NCBI RefSeq assembly: GCF_037893015.1
Contig: NC_133661.1
Span: forward strand, 181,080,508-181,144,507
DNA from: Macrotis lagotis
Taxonomy: Eukaryota > Chordata > Mammalia > Peramelemorphia > Peramelidae
Direction: 5' to 3'
DNA length: 64,000 nucleotides
Below are positions 1-12,443 of the stretch, piece after piece. The notes below the pieces were generated by a model that was given only the letters and a program-made list of their open reading frames with translations, had not been told where the DNA came from and did no database searches. Position 1 is the first letter of the stretch. Every line of letters begins with the position of its first letter. Position numbers and translations under genes: made by a program.

Positions 1-1108
1 CAAGGGGGACTTGTTCTTCTGCGCAAAGCGTCTTCTCCCACCTTAGCTTCCAGTCACTACATAACCATCCTTATACCCATAGCCTCCCCAATCTTTTTCC
101 ACGCTTGCAACGTGAGGGAACTTCAGACAGGGAACAATAGCATAATGATGATCCAGAGGAACTCCAACCAGCGCCGGTGACGGGCTCTACCCAGCTGAAC
201 TGGTAATGAGTCAAGTCAGCAAGCATTACTAAGTACCTACTGATGTGGCCGGCACTGTGCAGGCCCCGGGGATAAAAATGGACAATAAAGATGTCCATCT
301 GACCGTCTGTCTGTATACTCTTTGCGCTGCTCACTGGACAAAGGGAATGGAGGGGCGGGATGTGAGGCTAGAAGTGGCATTGACCTAGGCTAGGGAGGGA
401 GGGACACGAAGTACTGGGAGGTAGCTGAGTGGGGAGGATGGCATGAAGAAAGGGGGCTCTGGGAAGCTGGCGGTAAAGTGGGAGTGACCCAGCATTGTCC
501 CCTTTGCCCCCTCACCCCACCCCCGCCACTGCTCTCTGGGCAACAACCCCTTGAGTGATCCAAGGTCCTGTTCTGAGCCCGGGTCTGGAATGGTGGTATC
601 TGGAAAGGAGGGGGAGGTGGGAGAATAAGGGGAAAGCCAGTTGCCTTTGTGGAGGTCAGGAAGTAGAGGGTAGTGCCGGGGGCCTAGGGCCTGTGGGGGT
701 GGGTAGAGTGGCACCGGGTCAACTCCCAGCCGGCAGCAGGAAGGAATCCGGGAGGCCTGATTCCCCAGCCTCTCTCTTAGGACTCCTCTTATCTGAGGGA
801 GGAGCTCTTCCTCTGAAGTGGTACAACCGGGACTCCACCCTTATACCTCCTGGGAATGGACGAAGGGAGTGAGGGAGGGGGAGAGGTAGACTTCTGATGT
901 CCAGGTCCTGGAGACAAAGAACTGGGGTTGGGGGCAAAGAACTAAAAGGCTTGGACTGGGGCACTTGGGAGACCCCTCCGTGAGAATTTTCAGACCCCAA
1001 GCCCTTCTGGCTTCCTTCCCATTCACTTAGTCTCCTGGGGTCCCTTCTTCGTACCAGTGTTCTTCTCGAGGAGTGAGTCACTCTGACTGTCAGCTGCCGT
1101 CTTTTTTT

Positions 1109-1165
1109 CTGGGTATCCCAAAAGTCTTGGTGCAGTTTTGAGCTTTTAAAGTTTAAAACTTTTGA
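1109..1165. repeat. Possible mariner-type MITE end
   Basis: The sequence begins GGGTATCCCAAAAGTCTTGG and runs into a short A/T palindrome-like stretch. This resembles the terminal repeat of mariner-related miniature elements ('gggtgtcccaaaagtcttggtgca'). Only one end is visible, so it would be a solo end or half element. Identification is from memory of the repeat type. Confidence 0.4.
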
Positions 1166-1539
1166 TTGGGTGATTAGTTGATTTATTGATTCTCCATTTA
1201 AATTGCTGTTTCCACATAGCTGTATTAGATGCAGACTCATTTTACAAACAATATGCATTTACAATCTTCTGCCTTCACCACTCTTTCCCCCAGAGTCCCT
1301 TCCTTAGTCCTGCGCACAGACAGGAGTTATCAATAATTCAGCTGTGGCCACAAGTGCAAGGAGGCTGAGATGGGGTGGAGGCAGAAAGGGAATAATTGGC
1401 CTTGTCATACCTGAAAACCAACACTGTGAATCCGGTGAAGATCCTAAATCCAACTTGGACTCAAGACCCCAAGCCCTCCCCAGATTCCCACGCAGACTCT
1501 TAAGCTTCAGTGTCCAGCCGTACATCCTGGCTCCCAGCC

Positions 1540-2463
1540 CCAGTCACAGCAGCCCCGCCCCGGCGGCCTCTCCAGCTGCCCCGCATCTCCCTTTCCTAAG
1601 AGAACGGAAAGGGGTGGGGGCTGGGGGAAAGAGACAGGCCAGAAGGAGGTGGCTGGGTGTAAGGGGCAACAATTCAGAGGTGTATGGGGGGGGGGGGGGG
1701 GAGAAGGGTAAGACTCAGGGACTGGGAGGGGCTCAGTTGTCCCGTCGGGGAAGTGGGAGGCGGCTGTGGCGCCGGGAAGCTCTGGTAGCCTCTGGGCGCC
1801 TGGCCACTACCATCCCAGCTTTGTTTTCCCTGCTGTAGAGCTCCCCAAGTCTTTTCCCGGGTCCTCAGCACTAACCCCGATAGGGGCAGCACGCAGTGAG
1901 TATCAAGAGATGTGAGAGAGAGGGAAACCCCCAAACCATCTCCCGTTTTGTCCCATTGTCCTTTTTTTCTCCCAACCTGACATCGTGGAGACTTCGGGAG
2001 AAGAGACAGAACCCTAAAGGGGAGAGGGGGAGGAGGCTCAGGAGGGAAAGAAGGCCCAAGGAGTCCAAGCAACCAAAATCTGGGGTTGGGAAGAGGGAAG
2101 GATTGACTGCGGGAGAATGGCCGGGATAGAGATGAGAGAGTGAAATAAGCTGAGGAAAGGAAAGATGGTGCAAAAAAAAAAAAAAAGACGTAGAGAGGTG
2201 GGAGAAGAGATGCTAGGACAGAAAATAGATGGAAATGCTAGAGAGGGGTTGGGAAAGAGACCATGTTCCGATTGAGAATCAAAGAGCAAAGAACAATAAG
2301 AGATTTGTGGGGAGGGGGACCTGGAAGGAGGAGTCTCTTTTTCCTCTCTGGAGGAGTAAACTGTCAATTTCTACTCCCTCACCTTCCCCAGCTTCCAGCT
2401 GTTCCCTCGGAGCCCTACTGAGACTTTGGGCCATTTAGGGCCAGAGGAGCGGGTGAAGAGATC
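1540..2463 (+). promoter_or_regulatory. ADCY4: Putative ADCY4 promoter and 5' UTR
   Basis: The segment around 1540-1810 is the most GC- and CpG-rich part of the flank and contains a CCCCGCCCC box. A pyrimidine tract ending in CCTTCCCCAG at 2391 could be the acceptor of a 5' UTR intron, leaving a 72-nt leader before the ATG at 2464. A donor-like GTGAGT lies near 1894. No TATA box is obvious. Transcript evidence would be needed to place the start. Confidence 0.35.
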
Positions 2464-5400
2464 ATGCCCCGCCTCTTCAGCCCCCGGCCTCCCCCCAGCG
2501 AAGATCTCTTCTACGAGACTTATTACAGCCTGAGCCAGCAGTACCCGCTGTTATTACTGCTGCTGGCCATCGTGCTTTCCACGCTTCTTGCTCTGCTTGC
2601 AGTCACTTGGGCCAGCGGTCGGGTGAGGAGGGACCCTTTGCCCAAATAAGGGATATTGTACTCCGGGTTTTCTCTCTTTCCAGCCTCCAATAGAGGGAAA
2701 GGGGCTGGGAATTCAGCAAACTGTTGTGGTTGGGTGAAGATGAGTAAGAGGAAAAGGTTGATTCTCAGTTTAGGAACCTGCCAATAACTAGCCTGGGTCT
2801 CTGGGCCCCAGTTTTGTCATCTATAAGATATTGGGGATGACTATGAATCTAGACTACAGTATCAATCTTTTTTCCAGGTTTTACATTGTTCCAGGAGGGG
2901 AATTCCCTCCTGGCCCCTGGGAAATCCATTTCCTGGTTTTCTTTCCCTCTTAAGGAGCTCTTAGGGTTAAGTAGAACCCACAGCATGTCTCAAAGGGCAA
3001 ATTTTCATCTTCCACACAGCCTCAAAGCGCATCCGAACTTCATTCCAAAGAAATGATCATCTTCCATCTCCAAATCCAAATATTAATCTCAGTTTTCTGT
3101 TTTATTTTCCTTCAATTAGTTTGAAGCCAAGCAGGTTGGGAGTGGAAATGATCAATAAACTTTTATTAAGTATTTCTTATAAACTGGGTTCATTGCTAAG
3201 CACTAGGAATAAAGTTTTTTTAAAAAAGAAAAAAGAAAGTACCTGCTATAAATCATAATCTAAGTGAGAAGACAACTTGCAAACAGCTAGGTACAAACTA
3301 CATAGAGGATAGGAGAAAATCAACAGAGGGAAGGCATGGAAGGACATTAGGGACCTAGACCATTTTCTCTATAAAAGAAAATAAAGAAAGAGATTGTCCT
3401 TTGCCAAAAGGTTACTCAGGAAGTGAAAAAATTCATATTGGAATCTGGGTTCCTTTGAGCACTAGATCTCTTTCCAATCTGCTCTACCAGGGTAGTACAG
3501 CAGAAAAGGCTCTGGAGTTGAAAACCTAGGTTTTGACATTCCAAGGTAAGTTTTCTTTATTTTGCATGACTTGAACAAATCATTTAATCTCCTGGGACCT
3601 TGAATTACTCATCTGTAAAATATTAGTGTTGGACTAGATGGCGTCTGAAGTCCCTTCCAGCTCTTGATGGATGATCCTATCACCTAGATCATACCGGGAA
3701 GCCTCATAGGTATGGGGGGGGGGGGGGGGGAGAACGAAAGGATGAGATCTCAGAACAGGTAAGAGTCTAAGTGTGACAGGGGGCACAGAGCACAGAATGA
3801 CAGGTCTGGAAATAGGAAGACTCAAATTAACATGTTCAAATCCAGCCTCAAACATTTTCTAGTTGTGGGAACTTGGGAAACTTACTTAATCCTGTTTGCT
3901 TCAGTGATCATCTAAAAACTGAGCTGGAGAAAGAAGATAGCATTCCCACTCCAGTATCCTTGCCAAGAAAACCTCAAATTGGGTGGCATCACACTTAATT
4001 GAAAGGACAGAGAACAAAAACAAAAGTTTAAGTGGAATTCAGACAGGGCTCATTAAAACTACAGAAAAGGTCCACCAGTCAGCATCCTTACCAGTCACAC
4101 CTGGTGTTTGCACTAAGCAAATTTCAAGACCAACCATCACCTCCTAAATTCTTGCTTAGAAATTAAGAGGAAGCTGGAAAGAAAGGAACAAGTAAAGACT
4201 TTGGGGAAATCTGTATTTAAAATAATGAGATGTAAATGAGCCTGCTTTTTAGTTCTCAGTTTACTTTTTTGAGCATCCCCTCTCATTCAGCTTCCTTCTC
4301 CCCGGTTCCTTACATCCCTAGTTTCTTTTTCTCCAGTCTACAACTCCCACAAGTCTTAGTTCCTATTCTCTCCCCCCCCAGGCTCTGGGCTCAGACCCAG
4401 CCTTCCTGATTGGGGTACTCTGCGCACTCGGAGGATTTGGGTTACTGCTCTGTTTGGCTTCCCGCGAGCAGCGTCTACAACGATGGACCCGCCTGGTATC
4501 AGGCCTCGTGTGGGCTGCCCTACTGGCCCTGGGCCACAGCTTCCTGTTCACTGGAGGTGTGGTCAGCGCCTGGGATCAGGTCAGAGGGGAATGAGCCTTT
4601 ATACGGGAAGAAAAACGGGGGGACAAAGTTAAACCAGATCTGCCAGGGTGACAACAAGTAAGGTTGAATGTAAATCATTGAAGCAGGGAGGAACTGCTCC
4701 CACAGGTGAAAGAAAATAGGTCTGTTGGACACACAGGGGTTTCTGTATGGACATCATCAGGACACCTGGTAGCATCCCCTCTCTCTCTTCTCCGTCTCAG
4801 GTGTCTTTCTTCCTCTTCATCATTTTCACCGTGTACACCATGCTGCCTCTCGGTATGCGGGACGCAGCTGCAGCCGGTCTTGCCTCTTCTTTATCCCACC
4901 TCCTGGTCCTTGGGCTGTACCTCGGACTTCAGCCCATATCCCAGCCCCGGCTTTTCCCTCAGGTGAGAGCCATGAGGACCACAAAAACTCTTGGGCTCTG
5001 GACAGCTCCCTAGTCCCAGGGACCAGGTTCCTTAGGATTTAGTTGAAATTGCTCCCTCTTAGACTATTTCTGTCCCCAAGTTTTTGACCTTACCCTACAC
5101 TCTGATCCTTTTATTTCACTGTAGTTGACTGCCAATGCCGTGCTATTCTTGTGCGGGAATGCAGCAGGAGCCTATCACAAGGCACTAATGGAGCGTGCGC
5201 TTCGGGCCACTTTCCGCGAAGCTCTGAGCTCACTGCACTCTAGAAGGCGACTGGATTCTGAGAAGAGACATCAGGTCAGACCTGGAGCCTAGGACCAGGG
5301 GCCTGGAACTGGGAGGGACAGATCAATATTGGGATAATTGGGACAAGCTCTAGGGAATGGAGGACAGTAATTACTACTAAGTGTAGTCAGGAGAGATGCA

Positions 5401-7968
5401 TGGAAAGAGCAATGGTTTTGGAGTCAGGAAAACTGGGCTGGAATGCAGGCTCTGACGCTGAGACTTTTGAGTGAGTCACTCACTGAGTTTTCCGCAAGTA
5501 TAAAATAGAGATAATAAGATTTCAACGAACTAATCCCACACATCCTCGTTGCAAGACTAAATCTGTGTTAGATGTTTTATAAACATTGGTAGCTAGGTGT
5601 CAAAGTAAATAGGACTCGGAGCCTGGAGTCAGAGACTTGAGTTCAAATGTGACCTCAGACACATTAGTTGTGTGACCCTGCACAAATCACTTAACTTTCC
5701 TTGCCTCAGTTTCCTCATCTGGAAAATGATCTGAAGAAGGAAATCACAAGCCAGTCCAGTAACTTCGCCAAGAAAACCCCAAATAGGATCACGAAGAGTC
5801 AGAAACGACTGAACAATAACAACAAAAAACTTAAAGTGCTAAATGAATGCAAGATACTATTATTACCCAGGTGGAATAAAGTGTTTGGCAGGAGCAGTGT
5901 TTTGCAAGGGGAGCTAAGTTGAAAGGGACACAACATTGGGCTGGTATTTATCGGAATACTGTCCAAAGATTCCGAAATTTAGTCCAAAAGGAGAACAGTG
6001 CCGATGGCATATTCAATTTTTTTTCTACTTAAAGAGTTTATTTATTTTGAGTTTTACAACTTTTCCCCTAATCTTACTTCTCTCCCCCCACCCCCCACAG
6101 AAGGCAATTTGCCAGTCTTTACATTGTTTCCATGGTATACATTGATCCAAATTGAATGTGATGAGAGAGAAATCATATCCTTAAGGAAGAACCATAAAGT
6201 ATAAGAGATAGCAAGATCAGTCAATAAGATATCAGGGGGGTTTTTTCCTAAATTAAAGGTAATAGTCTTTGGTCTTTGTTCAAACTCCACAGTTCTTTCT
6301 CTGGATACAGATGGTATTCTCCATTGCAGAGAACCCCAAATTGTCCCTGACTGTTGCACTGATGGAATGAGCAAGTCCATCAAGGTTGATCATTGCCCCC
6401 ATGTTGCTGTTAGGATATACAGTGTTTTTCTGGTTGTGGCATATTCAATTTAACAAGCATTTTACAGTACCTGCTCTCTAATAGGCAGAAAGGAAAAAAA
6501 AACAGACTTGACCTTAAAGAACTTGCTTACATTCCAGGAACATCTCCTACTGTCCATCCTGCCAGCTTACTTGGCCAGGGAAATGAAGGCTGAGATCATG
6601 GCTAGGCTGCAGGCTGGGCAGGGTTCCCGGCCTGAGGGCACCAACAACTTTCACAGTTTGTACGTGAAGAGGCATCAGGGTGTCAGGTATGCTGAGAGAG
6701 ACAAAGAGACAGAGACAAGCACAAAGAGTGTCTTTTTAAAGACACAGACAGAGACAGAATGAGCAGATGGATTGGCTAGGGGGGAGATTTGGGGAGGGGG
6801 AGGTGTGGAAAAATATAAGAAGGGACAGGAGGGAACCAGGAACTCTTGTTCCATGGGACAGGGTTCTAATTTCCCTCCCCTACATCCTACTCTAGTGTAC
6901 TGTATGCTGACATTGTTGGCTTCACTCGACTGGCCAGTGAATGCTCTCCCAAGGAACTGGTGCTCATGTTGAACGAACTCTTTGGCAAGTTCGATCAGAT
7001 TGCCAAGGTCAGAGCTGGTGAGGGGCTCTCACCTTGGAAAGACCCTTAACCTTCTGAAATCCCATCTCAGCCACGTCCAGGCCCCCAGATGCTTATTCCC
7101 TCGGAGATTCCCAACTCTGGGAGAGTTACTGACTTTGGGAAATGTTGTCAGACACCCCGCACCCAAAGCTCAGTCCTGAGGAGTTGACCCCATTCGTCCA
7201 TCTCCTGTCCTAATCTAGTCCCCCATATCATGTGCCTCCCTCCCCTTCTTCCTTCCCCAGGAGCACGAATGCATGCGGATTAAGATTCTGGGAGACTGTT
7301 ACTATTGTGTGTCTGGTCTGCCACTCTCTCTGCCCGACCACGCACTCAACTGCGTGCGCATGGGACTGGACATGTGCCGTGCCATCCGGTCAGTGCTTGG
7401 GAGCCATCCTGGGGTGGTCTGAAGAACAGAAAGAACAGGAAATCCAGAGATCTAGGGGTCTGGGGTCTGGTGAGGGAAACAAGGGCGGACAAGAACACTG
7501 GGCTTACACTTGGTAAAGAAGCAAGCCCCTTTGTCTGAGAAAGGGGCGTGGCTTAGGCAAAATCAGGAGTGATGCCTCAGAAAGGGGATCTGGGTTCAGA
7601 TAAAACCCCGGGAGCTAAAGCCAACCTTATTTGCCCTTCGCCAGGAAGCTGAGGGCAGCCACTGGAGTGGATATCAACATGCGTGTGGGTGTGCACTCGG
7701 GAAGTGTCCTCTGTGGGGTCATCGGCCTGCAGAAGTGGCAATATGACGTCTGGTCCCATGATGTCACCCTGGCCAACCACATGGAGGCAGGTGGAGTGCC
7801 AGGGTGAGTAGATCCACTCCATTCGAGGGACCCAGACACAAGCTCAGGCTCAAAGAAGTAATGGGAACAGAGCTGTGCCTTGAAAGAAAGGCCTAGGGCC
7901 CCACCTGCCCCCCAATCAATATGTCCTCTCTAAGAGACCTTAGCCTGGGGTCAAATCTAACATAACAT

Positions 7969-8015
<47 letters not shown>

Positions 8016-9909
8016 CATGTACATACTATATATGACTTTATATAGTATAAATGTGTGTATATATGTATTTATGAATATGTATTTGCCCAAATCTGAGGCA
8101 GAGTGACTGATGGGAAGGGTTTCTTACTGGAATGAAGGGACTGGAGAATGGGATTGGGAGGAATGGCAGGCAGGGTGGATAAACCCCGAGGGCACAGAGT
8201 TATGCAATGAACATTACAGATGTTCTATAAACCGAGAGAGTTAGATTAAATGTCTCCTAACATCCTTTCCAACTCTAGATACCATAATCTCTTAGGTCTC
8301 TTCCAACTCTTAAGATTCTATTATTTTTGCAGTGAATTAATAAGAAGACTGAGGCTACTGACACTCTACTTTCCCTTCTTTTCTTCCCTCCTTCCCCCTA
8401 AGTCGAGTGCACATCACAGGGGCAACCCTGAACCTGTTGGGAGGGGCTTATGCTGTGGAGGATGCAGCCCCAAGGCATCGGGACCCATATCTTCGGGAGC
8501 TTGGGGAGCCCACCTACCTGGTCATTGACCCAAGGGTGAGAACTCCCACCCTAGCTATCAGCACAGCTGATTGAGCCCCTGAAGTATGAAAGTATGATAG
8601 CAGGGTGAAAAGTATCCTGAATTTGGAATTAAATAACCTAGATCAAATTATTCTTCTTCTTCCACTTACTATCATATGCGGCCTAGAACAAATAACTTCT
8701 TTTTCTAAGGCTTTAGCTTTCTCATTGCAAAATGGAGTCATTATTCTAGATGTCCTCCAACTCCCCTTCCAATTCTAAGACCTTATGATTCTAGGCAGCA
8801 CCAGACTCAATTAGGCCACTTCTATTGACCTCCATCAGAGATCCATTACCAAAAAATCTGAAGTGGAATGGAGAAAGGACTTAGGAGAACCAAGTTCCTT
8901 CTTTCCCCTGAGGAATTTGAACTGGGGAGAAGGGAAAGTCATAATGGTGGAAGGATCTTGCCATTAGTCCACTTTTCTTTGAAATCTGACAGGCAGAGGA
9001 GGAAGAAGAAGAGGAAGTAACTGCAGGGGGACCACTGTCCCCTCCTGAGGGACCAAAAATGCGTCCATCACTTCTGATGACTCGATACTTGGAGTCCTGG
9101 GGTGCAGCCAAGCCTTTTGCCCACCTCAGCCACCTGGACAGCCCTATGACCACTTCACCCCCTCTTCCGGTATGTCCACTTTCTTATCCAAACACCTCAT
9201 TCTCTTCCTTTGGATATTGTCATCCCTGGAACATATATCTTTTCTCTCAATACTGTTCATTCATATACCAGTGCCTTCCAGTCTCTACATAGCCCCATAC
9301 CTCTTAAGTGAACTCATCCCTATTATAACTCTTGATATCTTCTAATTAACCTAGATTAACCTAGACCTTAATGTTAGGTGGCATAGTAGAGCTCCAACCC
9401 TGGAGTCAGGAGGACCTGAGTTTAAATCTAGTCTCAGGCACGTGACATTTACTACCTGTGTGACCTTGGGCAAGTTACTTAACTGTGATTGTTTCATAGC
9501 CAGGGCCATCTCCAGCTGTCCTGATCTATATCTGGCCACTGGACTCAGATGGCTCTAGAGAAGAAAGTGAAGCTTGTGACTTTGCACAGTCATTAGTCAC
9601 TTAAATGAAATTTATGTGCATATTGTGGTATCAACTCCCTGTTGTCATGGCCTTTTTAAAGAAAGGACAAATGACAACAGCAACAATAACAACAATCTGC
9701 TTTTCCAGGAATAGAGCAGAGTTCACTGCTTTCTAACCTAACTGGCTTCTAAGATCATCTCTACTAAGATTCCCAAGTTTTAAACCTCCTTAGCTGGTTA
9801 GGCTTCTCAGGCATAATCTCATTTCCTTTCCTTCACCTCCAATTGGGATATTTCCTTCTTGAAACTACAGAGATATGATGAGAGAGAGAGAGGGAGAGAG
9901 GGAGAGAGG

Positions 9910-9995
<86 letters not shown>

Positions 9996-12378
9996 TTCCT
10001 GTTTGCTTGGGTTGCCAGTTCCAGTCTTACACACCTCTTCCTATCAGGAAATGCTTCTGTTTAATTAAAATGCAGTCTGTTGCAGCTTAAAAATAAAAAG
10101 GAGTCTATTTATTAGAGGAGAAATTATTTCCACAGCAGTCTCCTTGGGGAAAGAGATGAACAATGATGAGACTATGGCAAATCACATTACTTGTACCCAT
10201 TTTTACAAAAGTGAAATCAAGTTAAAAACAGTATTTTTAAGCTTTATTTTATCTCTCTCCCTCTCACCTCTTTCTCTTCTCCATTAGAAAATAAATACAA
10301 ACATATTTTAATAAATATGCATAGTCAAGCAAAACCAATTCTAACATTGACCATGTCCAAAAAATATATGTCTCAATTTGCATACTGAGTCTATCACCTC
10401 TCTGTCTAAAGGTAGATAGCAAGAGTCATTATGTAACCTCTGAAATCATAATTAATCACTGTGTTGATCAGTTTCCTCACCCCCTCCTTTATAAAAAAAA
10501 AAAAAAAGAGGATGCTCAGCAGCATTGTTCCGGGTTTGATTCAATCTTTTTCTACCTTCCTGCCTCTTCTTTCCTTCACACAGCACTCAGTCAAAAGTTC
10601 TTATTCATTCTATCTTTTGTTTTAAATCTCTCTAAGATCAGGCCTCCTTAGTTAGAGTTTATTGTGTTTAAGGGGGGTCTGTCCCTCAATATATTCTCCT
10701 TCTCCCTCTCCTTTCCACTCTTGTTTCCTGTTGAATGAAATGTATTTCTGCATTCAGATGTCAATGATATTTTCCCCTCATTAACCAAGTCAGATAAAAA
10801 TGAGGTTCAAGTGTCACCTGTTCCCTTCATCCCTTCCTCCTTGTTTGAATAGTATTCACTTCACTAGTTCATACAATTTATGAGATAATTTTCCCCACCC
10901 TCTCCTTTCCTTCCCTCCATTTTATTCTTTCCCGCTCTAATTCCTTTCTTTTAAGATCATCAAACTATAAATAAAAAACACATCCATTCCCCCTGTCTTA
11001 TTAGACTCCCTCTCTGATCCTTGATGGATAAGGTTTGGAAGGAACACATATACCATGGTCCCATATTAGAGTGTAAAGAGTTCATCCTTGTTTAATCCAT
11101 TAGGATTGCTCACTCATATTTACTTTTTTATATTTCTCTTGACTCCTGGGTATGTTTCTCAAAGTTTCTGTGCAGTTCTAATCTTTTCATTAGTAATGGT
11201 TGGAAGTTCTCTATTTCATTAAAAATGTATTTTCCCCTTAGGTAATTCTATTCAATTTTACTGAGGAAGTTATTCTTGGTTGTGTCATTATCTTTTATCT
11301 TTTGGAATATAGTAATCTAAGTTCTCTGCTTCTTTAGTGATAGTTACCTAAGTGTGGCTCATGAGTATTTCAATTCTTCCTGACTTCTTGTGTATTTCTT
11401 TCTTTGCCCTGGAGAGTCTGGATTTTGGTTATAATATACCTAGGAATTTTCAATTGGTGGTTACTTTTAAGAGGTGACAGACCGGTGAATTTTATTTCTA
11501 CTTTGCTTTCTATTTCTAAGAGATCTGGGCATTTTTATTATTTCTCTAAATATGATATCTAGGCTCTCTTTTTTGTTCATGGCTTTCAAGTAATTCAAGA
11601 GTCTTAAATTTTCTTTACTTAATTTGTTTTCCATGTTTTTAATGTGAGATAACCTGTACTTTCTTCCAGTTTTTTTTATTCCTTTGACTTTATTTCAGTA
11701 CTATCTCATAAAGTCTTGTCTTATTCAGTCTTTAATATCTCTTTGATTTATTTCAAGTAGTCTATTATTTGGTTAAGGTTTGTTCTTCTTTTGTCAAAAC
11801 TGCTGATTCCCTTTACAATTGTTTTTTTAATAACTAATGTTGTTTTCCAATTTTCCCCTGGTTCTTTCTGTTTGTTTTTTCATTTCTTTCCTCTAGCACT
11901 CATTTCATTCAGAGTTCTTCTTTTCTGTGAATTTTTGTATATATTTTTTCCATTTGACCAATTCTGTTTTTCCGAGGCATTTTTTTCTTCATTAGAACTT
12001 TGTGCTTCTTTTACCATTTTGACCTATTCTGGTTTGTAAGTTGTTATTTTCTTCAATTTTTTTTACATTTCTTTTACCAAACTGTTTTTTATTATTATCT
12101 TGCATCAATCTTGTTTCTCCTCTCAATTTTTCCTTTACCTCTCTTACTTGATTGTCCTGACATCAATTCAATCTTTTTTTGAGGCTTTGGATATAGGAGT
12201 TTTGTCTGTGTTATTTTCTCCTGAATGTGTGTGTTTTGATCTTACCTATACATAGTAACTTTCTGTTAGAAATTTTCCTGCTATTTGCTCATCTTTCCAG
12301 CCTATTTCTTGACTTTTAACTCTATTCTAAAGTGGAACTCTGCTTCCAGAGTGGAGGGTGCATTGCCCCAAGCTTAAG

Positions 12379-12443
<65 letters not shown>

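Larger units (their letters stand above)
1..2463. other. ADCY4 upstream flank, no gene recognised
   Basis: No reading frame here resembles a known protein; the overlapping frames of 60-180 codons are low-complexity, purine- or pyrimidine-rich and lack family motifs. The stretch holds a G16 run (1686-1701), an A-run near 2173, a GC-box-like segment with CpGs near 1550-1570 and 1740-1800, and a possible mariner-type repeat end near 1110. In human the gene next to the ADCY4 5' end is RIPK3, on the same strand; no kinase or RHIM-like coding piece was seen here. Confidence 0.6.

Noticed and set aside
1344-1838. 164-codon frame upstream of ADCY4
   Set aside because: It contains a G16 homopolymer and purine-rich sequence; no conserved motif, and an overlapping minus frame is equally open.
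3714-3730. G17 run as a G-quadruplex regulator
   Set aside because: A plain homopolymer deep in an intron; nothing links it to regulation.
9819-10090. Ser/Leu and Arg/Glu repeat proteins
   Set aside because: Pure (GA)n microsatellite translations; the same applies near 23942-24148 and 42122-42402.
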